From Patescibacteria group bacterium (GTDB lineage Bacteria; Patescibacteriota; Minisyncoccia; UBA6257; 02-FULL-45-10c): a stretch of 5,196 nucleotides of DNA. Shown here piece after piece: positions 5,074-5,196 of the stretch (position 1 is its first letter; each line of letters begins with the position of its first letter). The notes under the pieces were generated by a model, which worked only from the letters and a program-made list of their open reading frames with translations, ran no database searches and was not told where the DNA came from. The translations under genes were made by a program, and so were the position numbers. The stretch spans positions 1 through 5,196 of the forward strand of contig JAMCXE010000035.1 of NCBI GenBank assembly GCA_023474975.1, read 5' to 3'.

Positions 5074-5196
5074 TTATGTATAATGCAACCCTATTCTGGA
5101 ATCTATGACGTTTTTAGTTTGTTGATACGACATCATAAATTGTACAGGCGACAGTTTGTTTTGAAAAGCATAATGAACCCTCTCGGTATTATAAAA
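5074..5196 (-). CDS. Transposase/integrase-core C-terminal end (IS3/IS481-like), 5' part outside window
   Basis: The minus strand is open from the right edge to a TAA at 5076-5074, giving 40 residues that begin FYNTERVHYAFQNKLSPVQF. The pattern Y-N-x-x-R-x-H-x-(A/S)-(L/F)-x-x-x-(T/S)-P is the hallmark of the C-terminal end of DDE (rve-type integrase core) transposases of the IS3/IS481 group, where the usual form is YNTERPHQAL...TP. Here Val replaces the Pro after Arg. The tail DSRIGLHYT ends like many transposases of this group. The catalytic DDE residues would lie upstream, beyond the window, so whether the gene is intact cannot be judged. It marks the edge of an insertion sequence; its left terminal repeat should lie left of 5074, and I cannot identify it with confidence. 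Confidence 0.8.
   Translation of the reverse strand, partial: FYNTERVHYAFQNKLSPVQFMMSYQQTKNVIDSRIGLHYT

Noticed and set aside
1..5196. CRISPR array, tRNA, rRNA, toxin-antitoxin or defence genes
   Set aside because: No regularly spaced repeats, no tRNA-like cloverleaf ending in CCA, no rRNA-like stretch and no recognisable defence motif were seen on either strand.

Overview
The window looks like a chromosomal piece of an AT-rich bacterium with a compact genome, most likely a member of the Candidate Phyla Radiation (Patescibacteria, Parcubacteria-like). This rests on the short, diverged versions of the core proteins, the PEGA/propeller-type surface protein, mostly SD-less starts and tight spacing; it is an inference, not a phylogenetic result. 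The genetic code appears standard: the murA gene ends in TGA directly after a normal C-terminus, which argues against the UGA=Gly code of Gracilibacteria/SR1.

Layout. Positions 1-919 (minus strand) hold the N-terminal 306 residues of a membrane-anchored protein with a PEGA-like domain and a beta-propeller-like region; it runs off the left edge. A 37-bp divergent spacer (920-956) separates it from a plus-strand series of four housekeeping genes: murA (957-2219), mreB (2289-3296), a holB-like clamp-loader delta' gene (3319-4134) and frr (4151-4699). The series ends at a perfect 30-bp palindrome (4702-4731) that can terminate transcription from both sides. Converging on it from the right is an 87-residue gene of unknown function (4736-4999, minus), which has a strong Shine-Dalgarno sequence, its own promoter and a higher G+C content. 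Right of that, the C-terminal 40 codons of an IS3/IS481-like DDE transposase (5074-5196, minus) run off the right edge.

How the genes relate. murA makes the first committed peptidoglycan precursor and mreB organises the elongating cell wall, so this pair is a cell-wall/shape module. holB (replication clamp loading) and frr (ribosome recycling) are growth-linked functions carried behind it with gaps of only 22 and 16 bp. Consensus-like -10 boxes lie 13-19 nt upstream of the murA, mreB and frr start codons, so parts of the series may also be transcribed separately with very short leaders.

I see no CRISPR array, tRNA, rRNA or clear defence system. The least explained items are the 87-residue gene beside the transposase, the Asp-to-Asn change in the MreB phosphate-2 motif, and the short-leader promoter pattern.
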